Made by a program: the position numbers and the translations under genes | NCBI RefSeq assembly: GCF_042466415.1 | Contig: NZ_JAXHCH010000002.1 | Coordinates: forward strand, 1,488,001-1,552,000 | Direction of reading: 5' to 3' | DNA from: Albirhodobacter sp042466415 | GTDB lineage: Bacteria; Pseudomonadota; Alphaproteobacteria; Rhodobacterales; Rhodobacteraceae | DNA: 64,000 nucleotides | Shown here: positions 1-8,076 of the stretch, one piece after another | How positions within the stretch are numbered: the stretch's first letter is position 1 | Layout of the letters: each line of letters begins with the position of its first letter | Notes under the pieces: generated by a model | What the model saw: the letters and a program-made list of their open reading frames with translations, nothing else | The model's database searches: none | What the model was told of the DNA's origin: nothing

Positions 1-197
1 GGGATCTGCGCGACCAGCTGGCATTTGAGACACTGACGCTTTGCCCGATTGACAAGCGTCTGATCGATCCTGACCTGCTGACGCAGGACCAACGTCATTG
101 GCTCAACGCCTATCACCGCCGCGTGGAAACCGCGCTCAAACCGCTGGTCGACGCGCCTACCCGTGCATGGCTTGAGGCGGCTTGCGCGGCGCTTTAG
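1..197 (+). CDS. pepP: Xaa-Pro aminopeptidase (aminopeptidase P), C-terminal end only
   Basis: The window opens inside this gene. Reading in the frame of base 3 gives 64 codons to a TAG at 195-197. The visible part (DLRDQLAFETLTLCPIDKR, then a WLNAYHRRV stretch, ending with WLEAACAAL) matches the C-terminal subdomain that closes M24 family aminopeptidase P proteins, with its 'LTL.PID..LID..LL' and 'WLN.YH..V' signatures. The metal-binding catalytic core lies upstream of the window, so activity cannot be judged. The enzyme removes N-terminal residues preceding proline. The gene runs opposite to the large minus-strand cluster that follows. Confidence 0.75.
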   Translation, partial: DLRDQLAFETLTLCPIDKRLIDPDLLTQDQRHWLNAYHRRVETALKPLVDAPTRAWLEAACAAL

Positions 198-380
198 CCC
201 CCCGCCCCAATGCCGCCCCGCCCAATGCGCAAAACTTGGCCGATGCGGTCGCGCTATTGGGTGGCGTGATCACCTGCGGCCATGGTATCGGATCGGATAC
301 GCTGGGGGCCGGTGTCATGCCGCCCCTCCGCAGACCCCGATGTCACCACAGTTTTGAGCAAGACCAAGCGGAGAGATCCC

Positions 381-767
381 ATGATTGAGTCCCCTTCCGA
401 CCTGCCCCGTGCTTTTGCACATGCATGGGGCGCACGCGACGCGATGGGCCTTGCCGATTTCTTCGTCGAGGATGCCGATTTTATCTCGCTCACCGGAGGC
501 GTGGCCGAAAGCCGCAAACAGATTGAGGAGATCTTCGCGGGGGAGCTTGCAGGCGCATTCTCTCGCGCGCGCTTGGTGACGGGCAAAACCCGCGTGCGCC
601 CATTGGGCAAGCATGTCGCGGTGGTGACACAGCGCTTTGTTCTGAGCGGATTGGTCCATGCCGATGGCGCCGACGCGGGCCGCATTGGCGCGGTGTTTGC
701 CGCCACAATGGCCCAGACCAATGCCGGTTGGCGGATTGTTTCCGCCCAATTCGTCGTCGAACCTTAA
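381..767 (+). CDS. SgcJ/EcaC-type NTF2-like protein
   Basis: A 128-residue protein starting at ATG 381 with a purine-rich GGAGAG upstream; the frame is open further upstream, but this start gives the usual domain length. The pattern (N-terminal helices with AFAHAWGARDAMGLADFF, then VEDADFISLTGG, a central helix, and strands ending in GWRIVSAQFVVEP) is that of the SgcJ/EcaC or DUF4440 branch of the NTF2-like fold, a cone-shaped barrel that usually dimerises and binds small ligands. No catalytic residue or substrate can be assigned. It sits just after the pepP end and converges on recN. The family call is fairly secure and the function unknown. Confidence 0.7.
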   Translation: MIESPSDLPRAFAHAWGARDAMGLADFFVEDADFISLTGGVAESRKQIEEIFAGELAGAFSRARLVTGKTRVRPLGKHVAVVTQRFVLSGLVHADGADAGRIGAVFAATMAQTNAGWRIVSAQFVVEP

Positions 768-791
768 AGGGGCAAAGCGCGGCCGCTTGGA

Positions 792-2441
792 TTAGCCGGC
801 CAGCAACTCGTTCGCGGCGGCACGTGCGGCTTCAGTAACTTCCGCCCCGGAGATCATCCGCGCGATCTCATCTTCGCGCTCACGCGCGGTCAACGCGACA
901 ACAGTCGACGTCGTCATCCCGTTCGCAACCTGTTTCTGGACGCGGAAGTGATGACCTCCGCGCGCCGCAACTTGCGGGCTGTGCGTCACAACGAGCACCT
1001 GCGCCCCTTGCGACAACAAGGCGAGACGGCGCCCGACAGCATCGGCGGTGGCCCCGCCGACACCGCGGTCGATCTCGTCAAAGATCATCACCAAAGCATC
1101 CATCCCGCGCGAGAGCACAACTTTAAGCGCAAGCAAAAAGCGCGAAAGCTCGCCGCCCGACGCAATCTTGTTGAGCGGCCCTGCGGGCGCGCCAGGGTTG
1201 GTGGCCACGGTAAACGCGACGGAATCGTGCCCCTCGGGCCCCGCCTCGGCGCGCGTGACCTGCGTGGTGAAAACTGCGCGCTCCATTTTGAGCGGCGCAA
1301 GCTCCGCCGACATCGCGGCATCCAAGCGCCCTGCCGCAGATTTACGGGCGGTGGAAATCGCGTCAGCCGCGCGGACATAGGCGATCTCGGCGGCAGACAG
1401 CTCCGATTTAAGCCGCGCGAGGTCGCCCTCGCCCGCGTCCAGCGCCTTGAGCCGCTCCCGCAGCCCCTCCGCGAAAGCGCCCAAATCATCGGCCAACACA
1501 TCATGCTTGCGCGCCAAAGCACGGATCGCAAAGAGGCGTTCCTCGACCCGTTCCAACTCGTTAGGATCAAAGGCGAGCGCGTCGAGCGCGGCCTCAACAC
1601 TGCTCTGCGCCTCGCCAAGCTCGATCATTGCGCGATCAAGCGCGGCGAGCGCAGGATCGAGACGCCCCTCCGCCCGGTCCGCGGCCCCTTGCAACCAGCG
1701 ATCCGCATCCCGCAGGATTCCCTCCGCACCGCTCGGAGAAATCGCATCGCGTGCCCGCAAGACATCGCCCCGAATTTTCTCTGCCGCTTGCATTTGACGA
1801 CGCAACGCGTCGAGCTTGGCTTCTTCGCCCGCTTGCGGGTCCATCGCATCCAGCTCGGCGACGGCATGCCGCAAATAGTCTTCCTCGGCGCGCACTTCCG
1901 CCAGAGCCGCTTGCGCAAACGCCAGCGCTTTCGCCGCACGGCTGCGTGTGGCCCAAGCCGCGCGCACAGCCTCGCCTTGCGCCTCCAGCCCAGCGAAGGA
2001 ATCGAGCATGACACGGTGCCCGCGCGTGTTCAAAAGCCCGCCGTCATCTTGCTGCCCGTGCAATTCGACCAAAGTCGCGGAAAGCGCGCGAAGCACCTCG
2101 CCCGATGCGCGACGATCATTGATATAGGCGGTCTTACGGCCATCGCGGGCGTTCACGCGCCGCAAGATCAGCTCCGCCCCGTCTGGCAGGCCGGCCTCGG
2201 CCAAAATGCCGTGGGCCGGATGCCCCTCGGGAAGCTCGAAAACCGCAGTCACTTCGCCCTGATCCGCCCCTTGGCGCACCAGTTCCGCACGGCCGCGCCA
2301 ACCAAGCACAAAGCCGAGGCAATCCAGCAAAATGGATTTACCGGCGCCGGTTTCACCCGTGAGAACATTGAGCCCGTCAGCGAAGCCAAGCTCAAGCCGG
2401 TCGATGATCAGCATATCGCGAATGTCGAGCGTGCGGAGCAT
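792..2441 (-). CDS. recN: DNA repair protein RecN
   Basis: A 549-residue SMC-like ATPase of full length. The Walker A loop GETGAGKS lies at residues 29-36, the middle is a long Ala/Glu/Arg-rich coiled coil, and the C-terminal third holds the ABC signature ASGGELSR and Walker B MIFDEIDRGVGG. RecN holds broken DNA ends together during recombinational repair in the cytoplasm. It is the last gene of the long minus-strand run, starting 9 bases after bamD, so it is probably cotranscribed with bamD and lpxC as in other alphaproteobacteria. No SOS box was sought in detail. The large opposite-strand open frame here is a high-G+C shadow. Confidence 0.95.
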   Translation of the reverse strand: MLRTLDIRDMLIIDRLELGFADGLNVLTGETGAGKSILLDCLGFVLGWRGRAELVRQGADQGEVTAVFELPEGHPAHGILAEAGLPDGAELILRRVNARDGRKTAYINDRRASGEVLRALSATLVELHGQQDDGGLLNTRGHRVMLDSFAGLEAQGEAVRAAWATRSRAAKALAFAQAALAEVRAEEDYLRHAVAELDAMDPQAGEEAKLDALRRQMQAAEKIRGDVLRARDAISPSGAEGILRDADRWLQGAADRAEGRLDPALAALDRAMIELGEAQSSVEAALDALAFDPNELERVEERLFAIRALARKHDVLADDLGAFAEGLRERLKALDAGEGDLARLKSELSAAEIAYVRAADAISTARKSAAGRLDAAMSAELAPLKMERAVFTTQVTRAEAGPEGHDSVAFTVATNPGAPAGPLNKIASGGELSRFLLALKVVLSRGMDALVMIFDEIDRGVGGATADAVGRRLALLSQGAQVLVVTHSPQVAARGGHHFRVQKQVANGMTTSTVVALTAREREDEIARMISGAEVTEAARAAANELLAG

Positions 2442-2450
2442 CGGTGCGCC

Positions 2451-3293
2451 TTACAACCATTCACCCTTGACCACCTGCCGATAGACGGTGGTCAGCCAGT
2501 TTTCACCATGCGCGTTCATATCCAGCCCCTGCTTCGTCAGCAGGTTATAGGCATCTTGATAGAACGGCGACGACTGGAAGTTATGCCCTAAGATCGCGCC
2601 AGCCGTTTGCGCCTCATCCGTGAGCCCCAGTGCAAGATAGGCCTCCACCAGACGCTCGAGCGCCTCGGGAGTGTGGGTCGTGGTCTGGAACTGCTCCACC
2701 ACCACACGGAAACGGTTGATCGAGGCCGCGTAATGGCCCTTCTTGAGGTAGTAGCGACCGATTTCCATCTCTTTCGCGGCGAGATGGTCAAAGGCGAGAT
2801 CGAACTTCAGGATCGAAGACCGAGCATATTCACTTTCCGGATATTGCTCGATCACGTCCCGCAGGGCTTGCAGCGCGAGGAATGTCAGGCCCTGATCGCG
2901 GCCGACTTCGTCAATCTGGTCATAATAGGACAGCGCGAGGAGATATTTCGCATATCCTGCATCCTCATCGCCCGGATAGGTATCGATGAATTGCTGCGCC
3001 GATGCGCGCGCAGATTCGTAATCGCCCGATTTATGCTGCGCAAAGGCCTGCATGATCAAAGAGCGTTTCGCCCATTCCGAATACGGGTAAAGCCGCTCAA
3101 CCTCGGAGAAATAGCGGATCGCGTCATCTGGTTTGGTCTGGGCTTCAAGCTCGTATTCGCCGCGCTTGTAGATTTCTTCCGCGGTGAATGTATCAAGCGG
3201 AATCTCTTTTTTGCCGTGGGGCGCGCAGCCCGCGATGGCGGCCGCCAAAACAAATGGGCCGACCAGTTTTGCCGCCGAAATAACCCGCGCCAT
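2451..3293 (-). CDS. bamD: Outer membrane assembly lipoprotein BamD
   Basis: 280 residues from ATG 3293; a longer frame exists, but this start puts a signal peptide with lipobox (AAAIAGC) in the right place, Cys about residue 23. The rest is a series of TPR helices (AIRYFSEVERLYPYSEWAKR, GDYESARASAQQFIDTYPGD, SINRFRVVVEQF) typical of BamD/ComL. It is the essential lipoprotein of the BAM complex that folds beta-barrel proteins into the outer membrane. It lies between lpxC and recN, an arrangement conserved in this group. A 140-base gap before it could hold its own promoter, but no clear -35/-10 pair was seen. Confidence 0.93.
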   Translation of the reverse strand: MARVISAAKLVGPFVLAAAIAGCAPHGKKEIPLDTFTAEEIYKRGEYELEAQTKPDDAIRYFSEVERLYPYSEWAKRSLIMQAFAQHKSGDYESARASAQQFIDTYPGDEDAGYAKYLLALSYYDQIDEVGRDQGLTFLALQALRDVIEQYPESEYARSSILKFDLAFDHLAAKEMEIGRYYLKKGHYAASINRFRVVVEQFQTTTHTPEALERLVEAYLALGLTDEAQTAGAILGHNFQSSPFYQDAYNLLTKQGLDMNAHGENWLTTVYRQVVKGEWL

Positions 3294-3432
3294 GTGCTGC
3301 CCTATCCCGCTTCGTTTCTCTGAGTGATCCCCAATTCGGGATCCGTTGGCATGTCCTATCACAGAAAAATCTGGGGCGCAAAACGCCAATCGACGCTGAC
3401 GCCCCAGTTTTTCGATGAATTATACGCGAGGT

Positions 3433-4416
3433 TTAATGCGCAGCCAAAGCGGCCTGCATCCGAGGACGCGGCGCAGGGCGCGAAATAAGGGCTTTGGCGG
3501 GTTTGCTACGCAACGCGACAACTCCGGCCCCCGGCAACGAATGCGCCTGCGACGGGGTGCAATCGACCCATTCCCAAGCGGTTTCATCCGCAAAAACGGC
3601 GCGCAAAAGCTTATTCGTCATCGCGTGACCGGCACGATTGCCGACGTAACGGCCAAGGATCGGGCCACCCGCCAACGCCAAATCTCCGACGGCGTCGAGC
3701 ATTTTGTGACGCACAGCTTCATCGGTGTGGCGCAAACCGCCTGGCGACAAAACATCCGCGCCTTTCACGACGACGGCGTTCTCATAGGTGCCGCCCAAGG
3801 CGAGACCGTTCGCCCGCATCATCTCGACATCTTCTTCGCGGCAAAACGTGCGGCTATCCATCAACTCGCGAACAAACGCGCCGTTGGACAGAACGAGGCT
3901 TTTTTCCTGATGCCCGATAGCCGCATCGACGAAATCAATCGTGAATTCCATCTCCAGCGTCGCGGCAGGCTCAAGACGGGCAACCGCCTCACCCTCGACA
4001 TATTCGACCGGCTTGAGAATCCGCAAAGCGCGCAAAGGAGCGCCGAGCCCCCGAACGCCCGCGCGCAAGATCCCCTCAACGAAGGGCGCTGCCGAACCAT
4101 CAAGAATCGGAACTTCCGGGCCGTCGATTTCGATCAGGGCGTTATGAACACCCGTGCCAACCAAGGCGGCCATCACGTGCTCGATCGTCGAAACGGTCGC
4201 GCCATGCGCTTCAATCAAGGTGCAAAGCTTGGAAGGAGTTACAACATCCCAGCGGGCGGGAATTTCGATTCCAGCCGAGTGACCATTGGCAAGATCGGTA
4301 CGCAGGAACACGATACCGTTGCCCGCAGAGGCGGAACGGATTGTCATGGTCACTGGCGCGCCGGAATGCAGGCCGACACCTTTGAACGTTGCGGATTTGG
4401 CGATCGTGGTTTGCAC
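3433..4416 (-). CDS. lpxC: UDP-3-O-acyl-N-acetylglucosamine deacetylase LpxC
   Basis: 327 residues, full length. It carries out the committed step of lipid A synthesis, Zn-dependent deacetylation of UDP-3-O-acyl-GlcNAc. The zinc ligands H80 (in TIEHVMAAL), H237 and D241 (RHKMLDAVGD) and the catalytic base H264 (GHAMTNKLL) are all present. The two tandem domains are intact. It follows ftsZ, as in many proteobacterial dcw clusters, but a rho-independent terminator after ftsZ separates them, so lpxC probably has its own promoter in the 356-base gap. Confidence 0.96.
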   Translation of the reverse strand: MQTTIAKSATFKGVGLHSGAPVTMTIRSASAGNGIVFLRTDLANGHSAGIEIPARWDVVTPSKLCTLIEAHGATVSTIEHVMAALVGTGVHNALIEIDGPEVPILDGSAAPFVEGILRAGVRGLGAPLRALRILKPVEYVEGEAVARLEPAATLEMEFTIDFVDAAIGHQEKSLVLSNGAFVRELMDSRTFCREEDVEMMRANGLALGGTYENAVVVKGADVLSPGGLRHTDEAVRHKMLDAVGDLALAGGPILGRYVGNRAGHAMTNKLLRAVFADETAWEWVDCTPSQAHSLPGAGVVALRSKPAKALISRPAPRPRMQAALAAH

Positions 4417-4634
4417 CTTATGCCTCCTTCTGCGGACGTCTCATCGACGTCTCTCTCTTTGCGGGGCCGCACCTGCGGCGAAACTATGACAAGGGATTAA
4501 CCTTGCTGGCTCTGCGGCGGTTCCCTTTTTAGCGAGGGATCATCGGGGATACTCCCCTGCTCCGCGGCGCGATGCTGCCTGATATTTCGATAGGCGGCTG
4601 CGTTGAGTTTGATTTAGGGGGGCGGGGCTCACAC

Positions 4635-4652
4635 TACAATTCACACATTGTA
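4635..4652. promoter_or_regulatory. Inverted repeat TACAAT-N6-ATTGTA upstream of lpxC
   Basis: A perfect palindrome of two 6-base arms around TCACAC, about 220 bases upstream of the lpxC start. It could be an operator or two overlapping -10-like hexamers. No regulator is identified. Confidence 0.3.
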
Positions 4653-4723
4653 ACGGCCTGAAACAATAGCCGCTGCTGGGGGCGAAATATCGCCAGAACA
4701 TGCGCAAGCCATTGATACAAAAC

Positions 4724-4755
4724 AAAAAGGGCCAGTCGAAACTGGCCCTTTTGCA
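4724..4755 (-). terminator. Rho-independent terminator after ftsZ
   Basis: A 12-base perfect stem (AAAAGGGCCAGT at 4725-4736 with its complement at 4741-4752), a 4-base loop and, on the minus strand, a run of T's continuing to about 4715. It lies 20 bases past the ftsZ stop codon. Confidence 0.9.
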
Positions 4756-4772
4756 AAAATTATGTGAACAAT

Positions 4773-6497
4773 TTAATTCGCTTGGCGACGCAAGAAGGCT
4801 GGAATTTCCATCCGGTCCTGATCACTATGCGCTTCTTGCTCATCGTCATATGCCTGCGGTTGAGGCGCTGGCGCATGTTGCGTGCGGCCAGTGTAGGCTT
4901 GACGCTCTTGCTGGTGATGCGCTTGCGGTGCAGGTTGCTGACGCGCGGGCTGCTGGTCGGCATCTGCGTGACCTGTCATGCGGTTGATCAATGTGTTCAG
5001 ACCAAAACGGCTTTTCTCAGGTTGCGGCGCACGTGCCGGTGCGGCGGGCTGTGCGGGACGCGACGCGGCCATTTGCCCGTGCTGCGGCGCGCTGTGCTGA
5101 GGCTGCGCGTAGTTTTGCGGCGCGGCTTGGCGCGGCTGCTGTGGCTGGCCCGGTGCCTTCACAACGGCCGCTTGCAACCGCGCGAGCGCTTCTGGCGAAG
5201 GTGTCCCCGGCGCACGCGGACGCGGTGCGACGAACGCCGACGCGTCTTCCTCGACATGCAAGCTTTCCGGCTGCTGTCGCGTTTTGTAGGCCGGCGGCGG
5301 CAGCGCATCATCGGAGGCGTCATCGAACATCATGCGCTCTTGCTGCGATGCTTGAGCGGCAGGCTGCTGCGCGGGTTGCGCGGCGGCTGGCTGTGCCGGC
5401 GCTTGCGCGACAGACACAGTCAATGCAGGCTTTTGAGCCGCGACAGGAGCAGGTTGCTCTGCCTCGGGCGCGCCCGAGGTCAGCGGCTCTGCCAGACGAC
5501 GGCGCGCAACAGGCACTTCAGTCGTCGCGGCAGCCGCATCGATACCGGTCGCAACGACCGACACGCGCATCATCCCGCCGAGCGACGGATCCATCGTGGA
5601 GCCGACGATGATATTCGCATCCGGATCGACTTCTTCACGGATACGGTTCGCCGCCTCGTCCAATTCGAACAGCGTGAGATCGTCGCCGCCGGTGATGTTG
5701 ATGAGAACACCCTTCGCACCGCGCAGCGAGATTTCGTCCAACAGCGGGTTGGCAATGGCTTTTTCGGCCGCTTGGATCGCGCGGTCTTCGCCCGAAGCCT
5801 CGCCGGTGCCCATCATCGCCTTACCCATCTCATCCATCACAGCGCGGACGTCTGCGAAGTCGAGGTTGATCAGGCCCGGACGGACCATAAGGTCGGTCAC
5901 ACCTTTAACGCCTTGATACAAAACGTCATCCGCCAGCGCGAACGCCTCGGTGAAGGTGGTTTTTTCATTGGCCAGACGGAACAGGTTCTGGTTCGGAATG
6001 ATGATCAGCGTATCGACGACCTTTTGCAGGGCCTCAACGCCCTCCTCGGCCTGACGCATCCGCTTGGCACCCTCAAACTGGAACGGCTTGGTCACAACAC
6101 CCACGGTCAGAACGCCCAGCTCGCGCGCGGCTTGCGCGATGATCGGCGCAGCCCCCGTGCCCGTGCCACCGCCCATACCGGCAGTGATGAAGCACATATG
6201 TGCGCCCGCAAGGTGATCGACGATCTCCTCGATGGTTTCTTCCGCCGCCGCGGCCCCCACCGACGGGCGAGCCCCCGCGCCGAGACCTTCGGTCACCCGA
6301 ACACCCATCTGGACACGTGCCGTGGATTTGGATTGCTGCAACGCTTGCGCATCGGTATTCGCCACGACGAACTCGACACCTTCCAGTGCCTTTTCGATCA
6401 TGTTGTTGACCGCATTGCCGCCAGCACCGCCCACACCGAACACGGTGATCCGCGGTTTGAGCTCTTCGCGTTCCGACATCATCAGATTGAGTGCCAT
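4773..6497 (-). CDS. ftsZ: Cell division protein FtsZ with long C-terminal linker
   Basis: 574 residues. The tubulin-like GTPase core occupies roughly residues 15-320, with GVGGAGGNAVNNM near the start, the tubulin signature GGGTGTGAAP, and the T7 catalytic loop NLDFADVRAVM. After it comes a linker of more than 200 residues rich in Gln, Ala and Pro, and the conserved C-terminal peptide IPAFLRRQAN that binds FtsA. FtsZ polymerises into the division ring. Long linkers are usual in alphaproteobacteria. Residues 399-404 (LPPPAY) lie in a motif echoed in the FtsQ extension. ftsZ is flanked by terminators on both sides, suggesting a separate transcription unit. Confidence 0.97.
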   Translation of the reverse strand: MALNLMMSEREELKPRITVFGVGGAGGNAVNNMIEKALEGVEFVVANTDAQALQQSKSTARVQMGVRVTEGLGAGARPSVGAAAAEETIEEIVDHLAGAHMCFITAGMGGGTGTGAAPIIAQAARELGVLTVGVVTKPFQFEGAKRMRQAEEGVEALQKVVDTLIIIPNQNLFRLANEKTTFTEAFALADDVLYQGVKGVTDLMVRPGLINLDFADVRAVMDEMGKAMMGTGEASGEDRAIQAAEKAIANPLLDEISLRGAKGVLINITGGDDLTLFELDEAANRIREEVDPDANIIVGSTMDPSLGGMMRVSVVATGIDAAAATTEVPVARRRLAEPLTSGAPEAEQPAPVAAQKPALTVSVAQAPAQPAAAQPAQQPAAQASQQERMMFDDASDDALPPPAYKTRQQPESLHVEEDASAFVAPRPRAPGTPSPEALARLQAAVVKAPGQPQQPRQAAPQNYAQPQHSAPQHGQMAASRPAQPAAPARAPQPEKSRFGLNTLINRMTGHADADQQPARQQPAPQAHHQQERQAYTGRTQHAPAPQPQAYDDEQEAHSDQDRMEIPAFLRRQAN

Positions 6498-6615
6498 TGG
6501 TTTCCGCCTGTTTATTGTGATCAGTCTTTTCGACCGAATTCCCCGAAATTCATTAGATTCTACCTGTGTTCCGCAGAAACGTCACCTAAAAAACACAATG
6601 AAACAACAAAATATA

Positions 6616-6650
6616 GCGCGAAACGCCAACCTTTCGGCGGCATTTCGCGC
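6616..6650 (-). terminator. Terminator between ftsA and ftsZ
   Basis: Stem GCGCGAAA (6616-6623) with TTTCGCGC (6643-6650), extended by weaker GC pairs inside. On the minus strand it is followed by an A/T-rich tract with several T runs. It would stop or attenuate transcription coming from ftsA and leave ftsZ to a promoter in 6498-6615. Confidence 0.6.
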
Positions 6651-6753
6651 AACACGCTGAATATGGTGGAAGAAGCAGGCCGGCCCCTTACCAGTTGTGG
6701 GTAATCTGCAACGTGTGCGTCAATCCCTGTTAAGCGAGGTTGGTCCCCCTACC

Positions 6754-8076
6754 TTACCAGTTATTGCGGAACCACCGGAACGCGCGGCGGAACGGATGCA
6801 CTGCGGAATGGTCTAGGGGAATTTCGAAATCCCACCACTCGTCCTGCGGATTGGCCGCGAAGAGCGATAGCCCAACGGCCGATGAAAAGCCCGGACCCGT
6901 GGCCGCTTGCGGCAAGCCTTGCACGCGCAATGGCCGCCCCAGACGCACATTCTGCCCCAAGATCTTGGCCGCCAACCCGTCCAAGCCCGGAATTTGACTC
7001 GCGCCACCTGTTAACACGATCTGGCGCGAGGGCAAATGCTCGAACCCCGCCCCGTCCAGAACTGCGCGCACTTCTTCGAGGATTTCCTCGACGCGCGGGC
7101 GCATAATGCCGATCAACTCTGTGCGCGACACGGTGCGGCGATCCTTCTCCCAATCGCCCGAGTTACCTTCAAGCTCGATCTGCTCGCGGTCGTCCATCCC
7201 CGTGGCATAGACGCCACCATGGAAGGTCTTGATCCGCTCAGCCACCGCCATCGGCACTTGCAAACCTGCCGCGATGTCGCGCGTCACCGTATCCCCGCCG
7301 AGCCGCACAGAATCCGCGAAGATCATGTGCTTTTTCATGAAGATCGATACGCCCGTGGCACCGCCGCCCATATCGATACAGGCCGATCCCAACTCCTGTT
7401 CGTCCTCGACCAACGACGATATCCCCGAGACATAAGCCGCCGAGGCGATCCCCGCCAATTCCAGATCACACCGGCGAATGCAGTAGATCAGGTTTTGCAC
7501 AGCCGCCGAGTTGATCGTCAAAAGATGAAGATCCACAGCAAGCTGATTGCCGACATGGCCGCGCGGATCGGAGAGGCCCGTGCGATGATCGAGCGCGAAA
7601 TTCACCGGCTGCGCGTGCAACACCTCGCGGCCATCGCCGTAGTCAGGCACATCGCAAGCCGCGAGCACACGTCCCACATCCTGCTCGTCGACCTGACCCT
7701 CAATCTCGGCCTCGCCAACCAAACCGTACGACCGCGGCTCTGCGCCTGCGAAACACGCAATCACATGGTCCACGCGCGTATTCGCCATTTTCTGCGCAGC
7801 CTGAACGGCCGTGCGGATCGCGCGCTCGGTTTCAGCCATGGCATCAATCTCGCCAAAGCGCACCCCGCGCGACCGTGTCGTGGCGGCGCCGATGACACGA
7901 AACGCCGATTGCCCCGACAACGCCGGATTGCCCTCAGCCAAGCGCTCGCCCTCAAACCGCAGCACCAGACAGGCGATTTTCGAGGTGCCCACGTCCAAAA
8001 TCGCGATCACGCCCCGCTGCATCGCGGCGCGCCGCATGTTGCGCATCATCCGTTGGGATTGATAAAGATCGGTCAT
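6754..8076 (-). CDS. ftsA: Cell division protein FtsA
   Basis: 440 residues, actin-like ATPase. Visible are the phosphate-1 loop (AILDVGTSKIACLV, residues 25-38), the SHS2 domain 1C insertion, the phosphate-2 motif (CIDMGGGATGVSIF), and the adenosine motif (IVLTGGASQIPGL). The C-terminus ends with a basic, aromatic segment (FRRAFRWFRNNW) suited to the amphipathic membrane-targeting helix. FtsA tethers FtsZ to the membrane. Its start overlaps the ftsQ stop by 4 bases. Confidence 0.96.
   Translation of the reverse strand: MTDLYQSQRMMRNMRRAAMQRGVIAILDVGTSKIACLVLRFEGERLAEGNPALSGQSAFRVIGAATTRSRGVRFGEIDAMAETERAIRTAVQAAQKMANTRVDHVIACFAGAEPRSYGLVGEAEIEGQVDEQDVGRVLAACDVPDYGDGREVLHAQPVNFALDHRTGLSDPRGHVGNQLAVDLHLLTINSAAVQNLIYCIRRCDLELAGIASAAYVSGISSLVEDEQELGSACIDMGGGATGVSIFMKKHMIFADSVRLGGDTVTRDIAAGLQVPMAVAERIKTFHGGVYATGMDDREQIELEGNSGDWEKDRRTVSRTELIGIMRPRVEEILEEVRAVLDGAGFEHLPSRQIVLTGGASQIPGLDGLAAKILGQNVRLGRPLRVQGLPQAATGPGFSSAVGLSLFAANPQDEWWDFEIPLDHSAVHPFRRAFRWFRNNW

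Larger units (their letters stand above)
4417..4772. other. Intergenic region between ftsZ and lpxC
   Basis: A 356-base gap without a convincing gene. It holds the ftsZ terminator at its far end and a perfect 6-base inverted repeat at 4635-4652. It is the likely site of the lpxC promoter (minus strand), though no confident -35/-10 pair could be picked. Confidence 0.6.

Noticed and set aside
948..2591. 547-codon plus-strand frame opposite recN
   Set aside because: Shadow of recN; composition is Arg/His-rich with no motif.
4764..6704. 646-codon plus-strand frame opposite ftsZ
   Set aside because: Arg/Leu-rich shadow of a well-conserved gene in high-G+C DNA.
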